Positions 9,616-20,901 of a stretch of DNA of 55,457 nt are shown in pieces. Source of the DNA: Stereum hirsutum FP-91666 SS1 (Eukaryota; Basidiomycota; Agaricomycetes; Russulales; Stereaceae); the NCBI RefSeq assembly GCF_000264905.1, contig NW_006763134.1:97780-153236 (forward strand), written 5' to 3'. Each line of letters begins with the position of its first letter. The first letter of the stretch is position 1. Below the pieces are notes generated by a model that saw only the letters and a list, made by a program, of their open reading frames with translations, searched no databases and was not told the origin of the DNA. The position numbers and the translations under genes were made by a program.

Positions 9616-9971
9616 TACTGGGAAGGGGGGAGGTGTATCTGCGAAGTTGATGCATGATAACGAAGTTGTAGTATAAGTAAATGAAGTTCGTCCTTGAGGC
9701 CTTGAGGCTCGTGCTCGTGCAGCGCTTGGAGACGTGGGAATTGATAATGCGTGAGAAATTAGTGTTGCATGTTATTATGTCGCTAAACGTTCTGTCGATG
9801 AATCCGTATGTTCCGAGAGGTTCTTTCCCATAAGTACATGTTCCAGCCGTGATAATCATCGCCTGATCCTCGACCACTCACCTTCTGATTGCCTTCTCAA
9901 TTCCGTTCGTACGAGTCAATATTTTATGAACTTCCTTTTACGAAAGGCTCTCTGGGCTACAGGAACGAACA

Positions 9972-11338
9972 TTAGAAAGCACGAAAGCACAATGAAGTCA
10001 GTCCGAACAGCAAACCAATCACCTTCGAAATCACCACCCCACAGCCCACCTCCCCACTCCCCACTCCCCACCCCACCCTCCCAAGCGCCACCACATCCAA
10101 CACCACCGTCTCCGCCACCATCTCCTTCCTCTTCCTCACCCTCCAACTCTTATGTGCCATCGATATCCCACCTCTCACAGCTATCCACTTCTCCCAGGCT
10201 TGGGTGACTGTGGGGCGAGCGGCGTGGTCGGGGGATAACATGGGGTCTATTAGGGGCTTTAGGAAGGAGAGGTTCGAGAAGAGCTGGTACGATGGTGATG
10301 AGTGAGCGAAGTGCGTAGAGAGAATGCGAGGCAAGTGGCATACATCGTACAGCTCTCGTCGAAACACATTCCCAAGCGCGAAAATATCAACCTTGAACGG
10401 ATCGTACGGGATCGTCTCGGAGAGTTCGGGGACTTCTTGATCCCGAACCTCATCCCCAAGAGCCAACCTGGGTGCATCAGGCGGAAAATACGACGACATC
10501 CCAAAATCGACGAAATAATACTTCACGCCTCCAGCGGCGGTACGAGAGAGACGGGGGGCTACGGTCACAAAATCGGGGAGGAAGCTTTCGAAGATGGGAT
10601 GATGGCCTTGGGGGAATATTGCGGAGGAATCGAACATGAGGTTTTTCATTGCGCAATCGCTGCTGGATAGTCAGTCTATGTGTATATTAGCACTCAATCG
10701 ACGTACCGGTGGGCGACGCCATGATCGTGCATGAACACCAGACCCTACATATAATGATATCGCATCCATGTTTGATTGGGCAAAGATAGAATGTTCCTAC
10801 CTCAAGCACCTGGTCACAAAAATCGACTACTTCTCCTACGGTGTTGAAGGGAGGTTGGTCCGCAAGAGATAAGAATGGCATCACCATATACAAAATGTCA
10901 GGGTTCTCGGAATCTTGAAACAGGTCCAAGATGGGTACACTGTGGTTATGTGGATCCTGACGAAACAGGTCTTGCGAGAGATATGTCGCGATGCGGACTT
11001 CGCTGTCGTCTGTGGTGACTCGCTTGATGTAGACCATTTCTCCGTCCCGTAGACGAGTGGCGTCTACCAGGTGGTTGCGGAACTGATAAGTGTTGCTAAG
11101 TAGATGTCGGTACCAAGCTCACTGCAACTACACGCACAGGAAGAGGTACTGCATCCTCACTCTCCAAAATACTCTTTCTAGGTGAGATCCAAGAAGGCCT
11201 CCAATCGGGTCGTAATCTCGGACGAAGCATGTACCCGCGCGACTGTAGGAACAGTTGACGATCGCGCCAGGCGATTTCGCGCTCGGAGAGTTCGCCAAAG
11301 AGCGCATCGTCTTGTTCTGTGGATAATACTCTGTGCAT
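9972..11338 (-). CDS. Protein kinase-like gene, copy B
   Basis: Tandem paralogue of copy A with the same exon plan and no frameshift seen. Start is placed at ATG 11338; an upstream exon is possible because the preceding bases resemble a splice acceptor. Segments in order: LSEREIAWRDRQLFLQSRGY, MVYIKRVTTDDSE (lysine of the ATP site), DPHNHSVPILDLFQDSENPD, ILYMVMPFLSLADQPPFN (hinge), GLVFMHDHGVAHR|DCAMKN (complete HRDxxxxN loop, intron at the Arg codon), VKYYFVDFGMSSYFPPD (DFG), DQEVPELSETIPYDPFKVDI, then a C-lobe and a hydrophobic tail to the stop at 9972. The three catalytic motifs suggest an active Ser/Thr-type kinase, but the substrate is unknown. Confidence 0.78.
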
Positions 11339-11341
11339 CAA

Positions 11342-14284
11342 TTAAGTGAGGCGGAGGCAGAGGGAAGAGATGAGGGTAAGTTATGTGGACGTCGAGGAAG
11401 AAGATGGGTGAGAAAGCGAGAAACAAGGAAACAAAAGAAGAAAGTGCATCCGGGCAGGTGCCGACAGCTGTGGCACTGAGCCGATAACCGGGCCAGCGCA
11501 CAGCCAAGTGGCGGGACACCCTCCGAATCTCAGGCTGGCAGTTGGCTGGCAGTGACACCGACACTCTCGGATTTTCACAGTATCTCCAAAGAGACGTATG
11601 TAGGATCTAAGAAATTACAGCGGTCGAGTCTCATCAGACCCAATCAGTCCATGCGGTCGACGATACCACGAGCTCTTCACGATTCGTTGAGAGGACAGCG
11701 AGCACTAGAAGGACAAGGAAAAACGGTGTATCGAACAATCGCGATCGTTACTATCCATACAAGCACTGACCGGTGACCCCACCTCAGTAAAAACCACGCA
11801 CAGGTATCCTCTTCTCGATTTAGCTGCGATACGTTTAGAGTAGAGGAATGACTCTGAATCCGAGTTGATTCGCCCAATTCGACCTAACAGATCAAGCCAG
11901 TATTGTCCTCAGGCTCTGCATCCCGATGGAGGCCCTCCCCCAAGCTGATACCTATCGAATAGTGGAGCCATTCACAACGACCACCTCGACTGGCATCGTC
12001 GTCCAGACTAAAGGCAGACCACCAGTTTTCAACTCTGCATCTCCCATGAATGAGAGAATCGTTCACCTCTCACCAAAGTCACAGCCGGAGTGTACTTACG
12101 TCCATACAACACGATAATCCTTTCCCTTTCGTTATTCCAAAAAGAACCCCTTCCGTTACGTCTATATTGACGCACTCCACGTACGAACAGCGAGAACACC
12201 CGCGTCTCCAAAGGCCTGCATAAACACCAGCAGAGTAAAGAACACCAGACCGGTGGTGCGATGTCTCGCAGCTGGGCGCTCATTCACCTCAAGTCTGAAT
12301 CATCAATGATGAACGAAAGGCTCTAAGTCCTCGTGGGAGAATATGATGAGGCTCGGGAAATACATATGTACATTCCTCACTAGTATATACACTCCCAAAA
12401 CAGTCCGCTCTGAAGAAGAGGGGAGGCTCGAACGAGGAAGTCATGATCACGAAGAAACGAACAAAAAATAGGCCCCCTTACTCACTGACACTACTGACCT
12501 CAGGCTCGGGTCCGAAGAAACAGGTACGACAGTACGAGCCAGAAACTTCGAGAGATCAAAGCAAGAGGCACTTCGTACATATGTAACAAGCAAGTTAATT
12601 ATAACGAGGTCCTGAGACGTCTCCAAAGGCCTCGAATGATTCGAAGATGCGACGTGACACCATAGACGGGGACGGGGCGATTCGGATTGAGATCTGGGAA
12701 AGGATTGGGCGTAGCGAGGTTCGGGAGCGAAGTAAAGCTCGAATAAGTACCTCGTTTATGTACAGTACATAGGGAGCGAGTGATTGTGGACACACTCGAC
12801 TTGATCACGCACGGTCCGAGTAAGGCCTGCCTTCCCTCGATGAAACAAAACACGAAGGCGGCCAGCGGGGGCGCGAAAGCAGAAGCGTCCAAACCATGCT
12901 GTGTCGCTTCTGTTGTCCCTTCGAGAACTCCATCCGTCCACTGAGCTTCGCCATTCCTCGGGCGGAGGCCTCCGCACTCTGCATACTGTACTATTTCGAC
13001 CCCAAGTTCACGGCCTGTGACCTGTGACGCCGTGAACTTGGCAAAATCGTAGTTCATAGCGGCCGAAGGCCGCGCCCCGCTGTGACTTTGAGTTCACAAG
13101 GGGCCGGAAATCGCCGAAAATGCCCATATATGTCGCGCCGGAGGCGCGAGCCGAAAAATATTGATTTTCTAAGGGTTTTTCCTTGGTTCACAGCGGCCTG
13201 TGACGTGTGACCGTCGGCCATATGGAGTTCACCGAGGGGGTCCCTGTGACGTGTGACTGAACTTGGGGTCGAAATAGTACAGTACCTCCAGTCGATTTCT
13301 GTACGCATATGCGGTTCTCGAACGCATGCCTCCACTACCTCGCACATATGTCCCGACTGCCGATCTGAGTGGTAATGATATGCCGCGTCAGATGTTACAG
13401 TCTTCTACGAGGGCTAGGAGGAGGACTGAAGTCTCTGAACTTTGAGACCCGTAGACGTCCAGGGTATGCAGAATATCTGCATTCTGCACCGAGTTCGAGA
13501 GCATCGTGGTCGAAGTCACCTTTGGACGTGACTATAGTAGATGGATGTCCCGCTGGTATCTGGCCGTGGTACATTATCAGTACTAGTGTGGTCCAGTGGA
13601 TCCTTCCTTGCCACGACGAAAATGAAACCACATGGATCTCCTGAGGATACGAATGCAGGGCATACTTACGGACTCGGAGGCGAAAGCACCGAGCTACATC
13701 CTGATGACACTCCTTCTAACCTTTTCCCTGAAGGACAAGAAAAGGACCGAAGCTCCTGATCTGCAGGACGAGTCGGAGCAGATGGCGAAAAAGGGTGTGG
13801 TGAGAGCCCGCAAAGCACGACATCGCATCGCGAACAAGCATCCTGCGCTCGGGTCGTCGTCCGAGTCCGAAGAGAGAGAGCGCGGTCGAAACGAGTTGCG
13901 AGTGGTCAGGAAGATCTCTTGGCGTCATCATGGAAGCGAGGACTATCTGATATGCCGAGTGCGCGGCGCGGACGCGAGATCGGGGGTTGCGATTATCAGA
14001 TACCGCCGAAGACCACATCAGATCGGCGAGCGGATCTGTATGCGTTCTTCCTGAACTTCATCCGGACGAGGATGCAAGACCGGTGGACCAGTCGCTGGTT
14101 GGGGCCACAACGCCGTTGGACCATCCAACGATCTGTGTTCATGCGGTCCACAGCAGCTGTGCCTTGCCCATAGTACTAGCGCAAGGAAAATGTATGACCT
14201 TCGAAAAGCCGTGCTCTTTTTCCGCTGGTGCAAGTCCTGCTTCGTCCTTGAGTAGCTTCCGTACTGCTTGCTCGTCTTCACGCA
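11342..14284. other. No confidently recognised gene; contains MITE 2
   Basis: Nearly 3 kb without a family I can name. A minus-strand frame is open from about 13347 to 12599 if the MITE at 12986-13282 and one TA are ignored (EIDWRY | AECGGLRPRNGEAQ), so a gene or gene remnant may have been interrupted. Another minus stretch near 12290-12180 encodes a hydrophobic helix in one frame (TTGLVFFTLLVFMQAF). Plus-strand frames at 13632-14160 have no recognisable content. The region upstream of 14285 should hold the ABC transporter promoter. Confidence 0.45.
12986..13282. mobile_element. TA-flanked MITE 2, 297 bp, same family as MITE 1
   Basis: Perfect 25-bp inverted ends (12986-13010, 13258-13282). 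The first 16 bases, CTGTACTATTTCGACC, are identical to MITE 1; the rest of the repeat differs. TA flanks at 12984-12985 and 13283-13284. Internal TGTGACSTGTGAC copies at 13016-13028, 13199-13211 and 13245-13257, plus GC-rich palindromes (GGCCGAAGGCC; CGCGCCGGAGGCGCG). Non-coding. Confidence 0.88.
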
Positions 14285-17200
14285 ATGGCAAAGGCAGAGT
14301 CGTCTGAGCTGACCGGCACCATCGAGCAGCGCTTTCATCGCGCCTGGTATGCCGGCGTGCCCTTCATCCCCACCAAACCCACTCCCCCTCCCTCCTCGCC
14401 CCTCCCCTCTCCAGAACAGACGGCATCATGGCTCAGCGTACTCGCCTTCTCCTGGCTCTACCCCGTCATGCGAGCGGGCTACACCCGTCCGCTCGCAGAC
14501 TCTGATCTCTGGCAACAACCCGACGAACGTTCTGCTCGAATCTATGGCCAACGCATCCTCGATGCCTTCGAGAAGAGGCGAGCCGTTCCAGCGCGTGCTC
14601 CCCTTCTAAAGCGCGTAAAATGGACTCTGAGCCTGAAAGGCCCGAAGTACGTCCGTCGGATGGAATCAGACTGGAAAGCGTCCTACAAACCGTCCCTCGT
14701 CCTCGCCCTCAACGACACCGTCTTCTGGTGGCTCTGGTCCGGCGGTATCCTCCGTCTCTTCGCCGACGCAGGCCAGATCTGTTCGCCCCTCCTCGTCCGC
14801 GCCATCATCACCTTTGCCCAGGAATCGCACGACGCAATGTCCAGTGGCACCACGCCACCCAGTATCGGAAAGGGCGTGGGGCTGGTGTTTGGCTTGTTGG
14901 CGCTGCAGTGGGCCGTGCTCTTCGCGAGCTCGCATGCGTTTTATAGGATGTTTACGACTGGGGTGATTTTGAGGGCGGGATTGATACAGGTTCTGTTTGG
15001 GAGGGCTCTGAGACTGAGTAATCGCGGCATGGCTCGAATCGGTACCTTCCTTTCCTTCCCTTCACCTTTCCTTGCCCTCCAAATGTGTACTAACGACCTG
15101 CTACAGGCTCCTCCGCCCGCCTAACCACCCTCCTCTCCGCCGACATCTCCCGCATCGACTTTTCCTGCGGCTACTCCCACATGGCATGGACCGCCCCCGT
15201 GCAAATCATCCTCTGTCTCATCATCCTCTGCGTCAATTTGGGCTGGGCCGCTCTGCCCGGTTTCGCGCTCTTTCTGGCGGGAGGCCCGATGCAGGGATGG
15301 TTAACGGGGAAGTTATTCGCTTTGAGGTTCGTTTCTTCGCGGACTTTTGATCTGGGGTATGTACGTGGATATATGCTAATTGGTGTTGTATCGATACAGG
15401 AAGAAAAGCATGGTCTGGACGGACAAGCGTATCAAGCTGCTCACCGAGCTCCTCGGGAACATGCGTCTCATCAAGGTCTTTGCTTGGGAGGTTCGTGTTC
15501 CGCGTCCTACTTTTCCCCTTTTCGTTGTGTGCCGTCCTACTTTTTTCTTTTTCCTCAATTATATGTCGTCGATTTATCGATGCATGTACGGTTCTCCGTC
15601 TTTCATATTTTCTTCACGTTCGACACTCGTGCGGACGCTTTGAAGGTCTTCGTCGCTCGAACCTTCTTCGCGTTATCCGAAATACATCCGTTCGGAATCG
15701 CCACATATCTATTTTTAGATATGCACGCCACACGCACTTTATTCTCATCCGCCACACACCCAAATCTCTTCTTGCTCCTAACATTTACTCCCGTCTAGTT
15801 CTCTATCATCATATCGATTCGAGCTCTTATATGCATAGCGAGTGACCCAGAATGCTGACGTCTCATCGTATTTATTTCCAACTCTAGCTCCCCTTCCTCA
15901 CCCGTGTAGCAGAGTACCGACACACAGAGATGGAGTACGTCCGTCCCTCTTCCGATCCAACACTTTCCATTATATCCTCACCGATCCCCTCCCTCTCTGA
16001 CCTTCTCCTCCTTCCCTCTCTAACCCTCCCTCTTCCCCCCTATCCCCTCTCCCCTCCTCGCTCCCACCCCCCACCCACAGTTTCCTCCGCCGCCGCCTAA
16101 CCCTCCGCGCCCTCAACAACGCCCTCGCCTTCTCCCTCCCCACCATCGCCTCCGTCGTCTCCTTCGTAGTCTACGCCGCGGCCGGTAATGGGTTAGACGC
16201 AGCTGTTATCTTTAGTAGTTTGAGTTTGTTTAATTTGTTGAGGACGCCGCTTACTTTTTTACGTGAGTTCGTACCCTCCCATTTTTGCCGGCCGTTTTGA
16301 AAAAGGTTCCTCGGGGTGGGGTTGGGTAGAGAGTAGAGGATGAAACGATCGCGATACGATTACTGACCAGGATTTATGTTTACTGTTTACCATTTACGAT
16401 AGCCGTCGCCCTAAACTCCCTCGCAGACGCGAAGAACGGAACGGCACGCATTCGCGAAGTCCTCCTCGCCGACGTCCTTCCCTCTCCTTCATCTCCTTCA
16501 TCCCCCTCTCCCACCGCGTCCTCTCCCTCCTCTCCCTCCGACACCCACGCCCCTAGCACCCCCACCCCCTCCTCTCCCCCCTCCTCATCCTCCTCCTCAG
16601 TCCCAATCTCCCCCTCCCAGCCCTACGCAATCTCCATCCACTCCTGCCGCTGGGTCTGGGAAGACGTCAAGCCCGTCTTCGTTCCCGTGATCAAGAGCCC
16701 CTCTCTCGTCGCGCTCGTTAAACTTGCGTTTGGGAAGTTTGGGGCGGGGGTTAGGGGGTTCGGGGAGGGGTTGAGGGGGGCGGGGGTTAGAGGGGGGAGG
16801 GGGGATGGGGATGAAGACGATAAGGATGCGGGGGCGGACAAAGAGAAGGGTGAGGGTGAGAGTGGTACGCCCACGCCTAGGACCCCGTCGATCGTGAAAG
16901 CCCCCCTTACACCTTCCTCCCTCGAAAGCTCCAACGGAAACGAGGAAAAGGAGGGGGAGAAGGAAGAGACGTTCCCGGTCGTATTCGAGCTGGGCGACGT
17001 GACGCTGCAGATCCCGAGGGGTGAATTATGGGCTATCGTTGGGCCTGTGGGGAGTGGGAAGTCGAGTTTGTTGCAGGGGATGATTGGGGGTGGGTTCCTT
17101 CCTTCCTTCCTTCGGTTCTCCTATATCCTACGCTATGCTTCATCCGTTCTTCCTACTGAAACGAAAACACCCCTAGAAATGCGTAAATCCCGCGGCACGG

Positions 17201-20200
17201 TCTCTTTCTCCGGTCCTATCGCCTACTGTCCCCAAGTCGCCTGGATCCAGTCCTGCTCGATCCGGGAGAACATCCTCTTCGGACAGACGTGGGACGAGGA
17301 GCGGTATTGGAGGGTCGTGCGCGAGGCGGAGTTGGAGGGTGATTTTGGGATGTTCGCGTGAGTGTCTCTGTTCCTCATCACATCTCTCTATTCAGAGGGT
17401 GGAAACGTTGCTGATTTTCCTACCTTTCCTCCGTGGTGTGGTGCACGTGTGGCGTATACATGTACAGCGACCGCGACCTGACCCAAGTCGGCGAAAAAGG
17501 CATCTCCCTGTCCGGCGGTCAAAAGCAGCGAATAAGCATCGCGCGCGCGATGTATTACAACGCGCCCATCACGATTCTCGACGATTCGCTTTCTGCGTTG
17601 GACGCGCATGTGGGGCATAAAGTGTTTAGGAACGTGATTGGGCCGGGGGGGTCGTTGCATAGACGTAGTGCTGTGGCTGCTGGTGTTGGTGGAGTGAAGG
17701 GAGAGGGAGAGGGGAGAGAGAAGGGAGAGGGGAGAGAGAAAGGAGAGGGGGAAGAGGAGTTGATGGGGACGAGGGTGCTCGTTACGCATGCGGAGTGGGT
17801 CCTGGGCGAGTGTGATGTTGTTGTGAGGGTTGAGAGCGGGAAGGTTGTGAGTATCAAGCAGGGGAGTGAGTTTAAGGATGAACATGCTATGGAGCCAGAG
17901 GCGGAGAAGGAGGTGAAGGAGGAGGAGGAAGCGGAGGAGGAGGTTGAGGCTGTGGAGGGGGCGACGGGGCTGGTTGGACCCATTGTTGAGGACGGGAAGA
18001 AGACGAAGGGCGCTGCGTTGATGCAAGCGGAAGAGAGGCAGACCGGCTCGATCTCTGGAAAGAGTGTGTTTCTCTTCTTTCACCCTTCTCGTCGTAACAG
18101 AATGCTGATGTGCTGCCTCGAACCCAGCCTACAAAGAATTCTTCACCGCCGCCCGCCTTGTGATCATCGCCCCACTCTTCTCATTCGCCGTCCTCATCTT
18201 CCAAGGCTCCTCCATCCTCTCTCCTTACTGGCTAGTCTGGTGGGAAGACGACCAATTCGGGCTCCACCAAGGCATCTACATGGCCATCTACGCCATCCTC
18301 GGTCTCTGCCAAGCAACCGGCCTCTTCCTCATGGGCCTCGTCTTCGCCCTCTTCACGTACAACGCCTCGCGCACTTTGCACCAGAACGCGCTCACGCGCG
18401 TCATGCACGCTCCCACGTCCTTCTTCGATACCACTCCCCTCGGTCGCATCATGAACCGGTTCAGCAAAGATGTGGACGTGATAGATAACCAGATCGGTGA
18501 TGCGATGAGGATGTTCATGGGCACGCTGGTGCAGGTTGTGGGCAGTATTGTGTTGGTGTCGATTATTTTGCCGTGGTTCTTGATTTGTATTGCGGTGATT
18601 TTGGTGATGTATCATTGGTTGGCGTTGTTCTATAGGGCGAGTTCGAGAGATTTCAAGGTGTGTGCTTCCCATTCTAGGAAGGACAACGAGAAGATGCTGA
18701 CGAGTTGATGGGAATGTTGTAGCGGTTGGACGCAGTGCTCAGGTCGACTCTATATGCGCATTTCTCGGAAAGTATGAGCGGTCTTGCGACGGTATGTCTC
18801 TTCTATAATGTGCATAGAGCATATACTGACTTCCATTCAGATTCGTGCATATGGCGAGAGCGATCGTTTCCGCGACGAGAACATCAGCCGGATCGACAAC
18901 GAGAACAGGTCAGCCGTCCTCCTTTCTCCCTTGATGTCCTCTTTTTCACGAGACTGACGATCTGCGTAGAGCATACTGGCTTTCAGTGACGAACCAGCGA
19001 TGGTTGACCGTCCGGCTCGACTTCCTAGGTTCCCTATCCATTTTTTCAGTCGCTATGCTCGTCGTAGGCTTGAGGTTCAGCGTCTCCCCTTCAGAGACCG
19101 GTGTCGTTCTTTCGTATATGTTGACTGTCCAGCAGGTAAGTACGACGCCACACTGTCTCTCCTTCTCTTCAAGCAGCAGATTTGCTGATGAGCCCCAATG
19201 CGACAGGCCTTCGGCTGGATGGTCCGTCAATCCGCCGAAGTCGAAAACAGCATGAACGGCGTCGAACGTATCCTCCACTACGCGAACCACATCGAACAAG
19301 AAGCGCCACACGAGATCCCCGACGCGAAACCGCCTGCTTCCTGGCCCGCACAGGGTGAAGTGCAGATGAAAGATGTGGTGCTGAGTTATAGGCCAGGATT
19401 GCCGCCCGTGTTGAAGGGTGTTAGTGTGGATGTGAAGGGTGGAGAGCATGTGGGTATTGTGGGGAGGACGGGGGCGGGGAAGACGACGAGTGAGTACTCT
19501 TTTGTTGAATAACGTACGTTGTTGGGGATAGGATACTGACCCTGAGGTGGCCGTTGCAGTTACTATGGCGCTATATAGGACGGTGGAACTGCTTTCAGGG
19601 TTGATCAAAATCGACGGAGTGGACATTTCGAAGATCGGTCTGAGGGATCTACGCAGTGCCCTTGCGAGTGAGTTTACGCCCGCCTCTTCCTTGTGTTTTC
19701 TTTGTATTCTGATATAGTCTCTGTTTCGCCTAGTCATCCCACAGGACCCTCTGCTTTTCCAAGGTATGCTTGTCGTCGCTTTCGTCGAGGTTAACAGGCC
19801 TAACCGTCTTCACAGGCACTCTCCGTACCAACCTCGACCCCTTCGGGTCCTACGACGATGCCACGCTCTGGAGCGCCCTCAAACGATCATGTCTTGATCT
19901 CGAGATACCCGAGTCCGAGGCTGTCACTCCTACTGGTTCGAGTGATGAAAAGTCCGGGAGCCAGAGGAGGTTGACGCTGGACTCGGAAATCGAGGCGGGC
20001 GGGGCGAATCTTTCGGTTGGACAGGTAAGCCGCTTCGACAGAGAGACGAGTTTGAGGTATTGATAGGTTCTGGTGTCGACAGCGTTCGTTGGTGAGCTTC
20101 GCCCGTGCAATGGTCAAAAACTCAAAGGTTATCATCCTCGACGAGGCCACAGGTGCGTCACACATCATCTGCACATCCTTCTCCTTTCCCCAATTCATAA

Positions 20201-20511
20201 CTCACATCACATCTTCCCTCTCAGCCTCAATCGATTACCACACCGACAACATCATCCAAAAGACCATTCAGACCGAATTCGCCGACCGAACGCTCCTCTG
20301 CATCGCGCACCGTCTGCGCACCATCATCGGCTACGACCGTATCCTCGTCATGGATGCGGGCCAAGTCGCTGAATACGATACGCCGGAAAGGCTGTTCAGC
20401 CAGGAAGGGGGCATATTTAGGGGGATGTGCGAGAGGAGTGGGATTGGGATGGAGGATATTGTTAGAGCGAGGGAGGGGCATGGGATCGATGAAGTTGACC
20501 GTAAGGATTGA
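14285..20511 (+). CDS. ABCC-family full transporter (YOR1/MRP-like)
   Basis: ATP-driven membrane exporter with two TMD-NBD halves and no extra N-terminal TMD0, like yeast Yor1. Spliced over many exons. N-terminus [14 protein letters not shown]1 from about 14440 ([20 protein letters not shown]) to about 16270, then a Ser/Pro-rich and acidic linker. NBD1: Walker [12 protein letters not shown] (about 17040), Q-loop YCPQVAWIQ, signature [15 protein letters not shown] (about 17505), Walker [13 protein letters not shown] (Asp instead of catalytic Glu, usual in ABCC NBD1), H-loop VTHAEW. TMD2 about 18130-19200. NBD2: Walker [13 protein letters not shown] (about 19450-19490), [10 protein letters not shown], signature [15 protein letters not shown], Walker [10 protein letters not shown]-loop CIAHRL. 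Stop at 20509-20511. Odd points: a Lys/Glu/Gly-rich insert inside NBD1 and an intron of about 400 nt at 15490-15887, long for this genome. Expected in the plasma or vacuolar membrane; drug efflux is likely but substrate unknown. Confidence 0.9.
17695..17760 (+). repeat. GA-rich minisatellite inside ABC transporter NBD1
   Basis: Purine-only tandem units of about 18 bases (GGAGAGGGGAGAGAGAAGG, repeated two to three times). They are translated as a [14 protein letters not shown] repeat between the D-loop and the H-loop of NBD1, where typical ABCC proteins have no insert. Confidence 0.7.
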
Positions 20512-20901
20512 GAGGGGAATGTGAGGGTGAAATGTTTAGACCACTTTACAGTATAGTCAATAGATCATGACAATTAATGTTATTCACGACGTGCAATGAG
20601 AGCTCACAGCACCACAGTACCCATCTGGCACCGCTGGTCAGTTTGGCTGTATGCGGTCCCGAACACTCTGTCTCTAAGCCTGTCGTGGTGTGGTTCATGT
20701 ATGGAAATTTACTTCTCTTTCGTTACGACAGAAGGAGAGGTTTTGTGTGTGCGATATATCTTCGAAGGGGTCGTCTTCTGCGTGTAGCATCATGCTTAAA
20801 CGACTCAGCTTCATCTTAGATCAGTCAACGATCGAAACTTTTATGAATAAAAACTAAATGTTAACCCATTCTACCCGCCAGTTCGGAGTGCTAAGTATAC
20901 A
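20512..20901. other. Convergent intergenic region
   Basis: Lies between the 3' ends of the ABC transporter (plus) and a kinase-like gene (minus). It holds AT-rich stretches such as ATGAATAAAAACT near 20843, which may serve polyadenylation. No gene seen. Confidence 0.5.

Noticed and set aside
9916..10207. Pro/Ser repeat (plus) and Gly/Glu repeat (minus) frames
   Set aside because: Simple CCACCC/CCTCC sequence at the 3' end of kinase-like copy B, not a separate gene.
13632..14054. 140-codon plus frame before the ABC transporter
   Set aside because: Basic, low-information composition, no homology pattern, and no splice path into the transporter's first exon.
16380..16934. Minus-strand frames opposite the ABC transporter
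   Set aside because: They are complements of the Ser/Pro- and Gly/Asp-rich linker and overlap a clearly coding plus strand.
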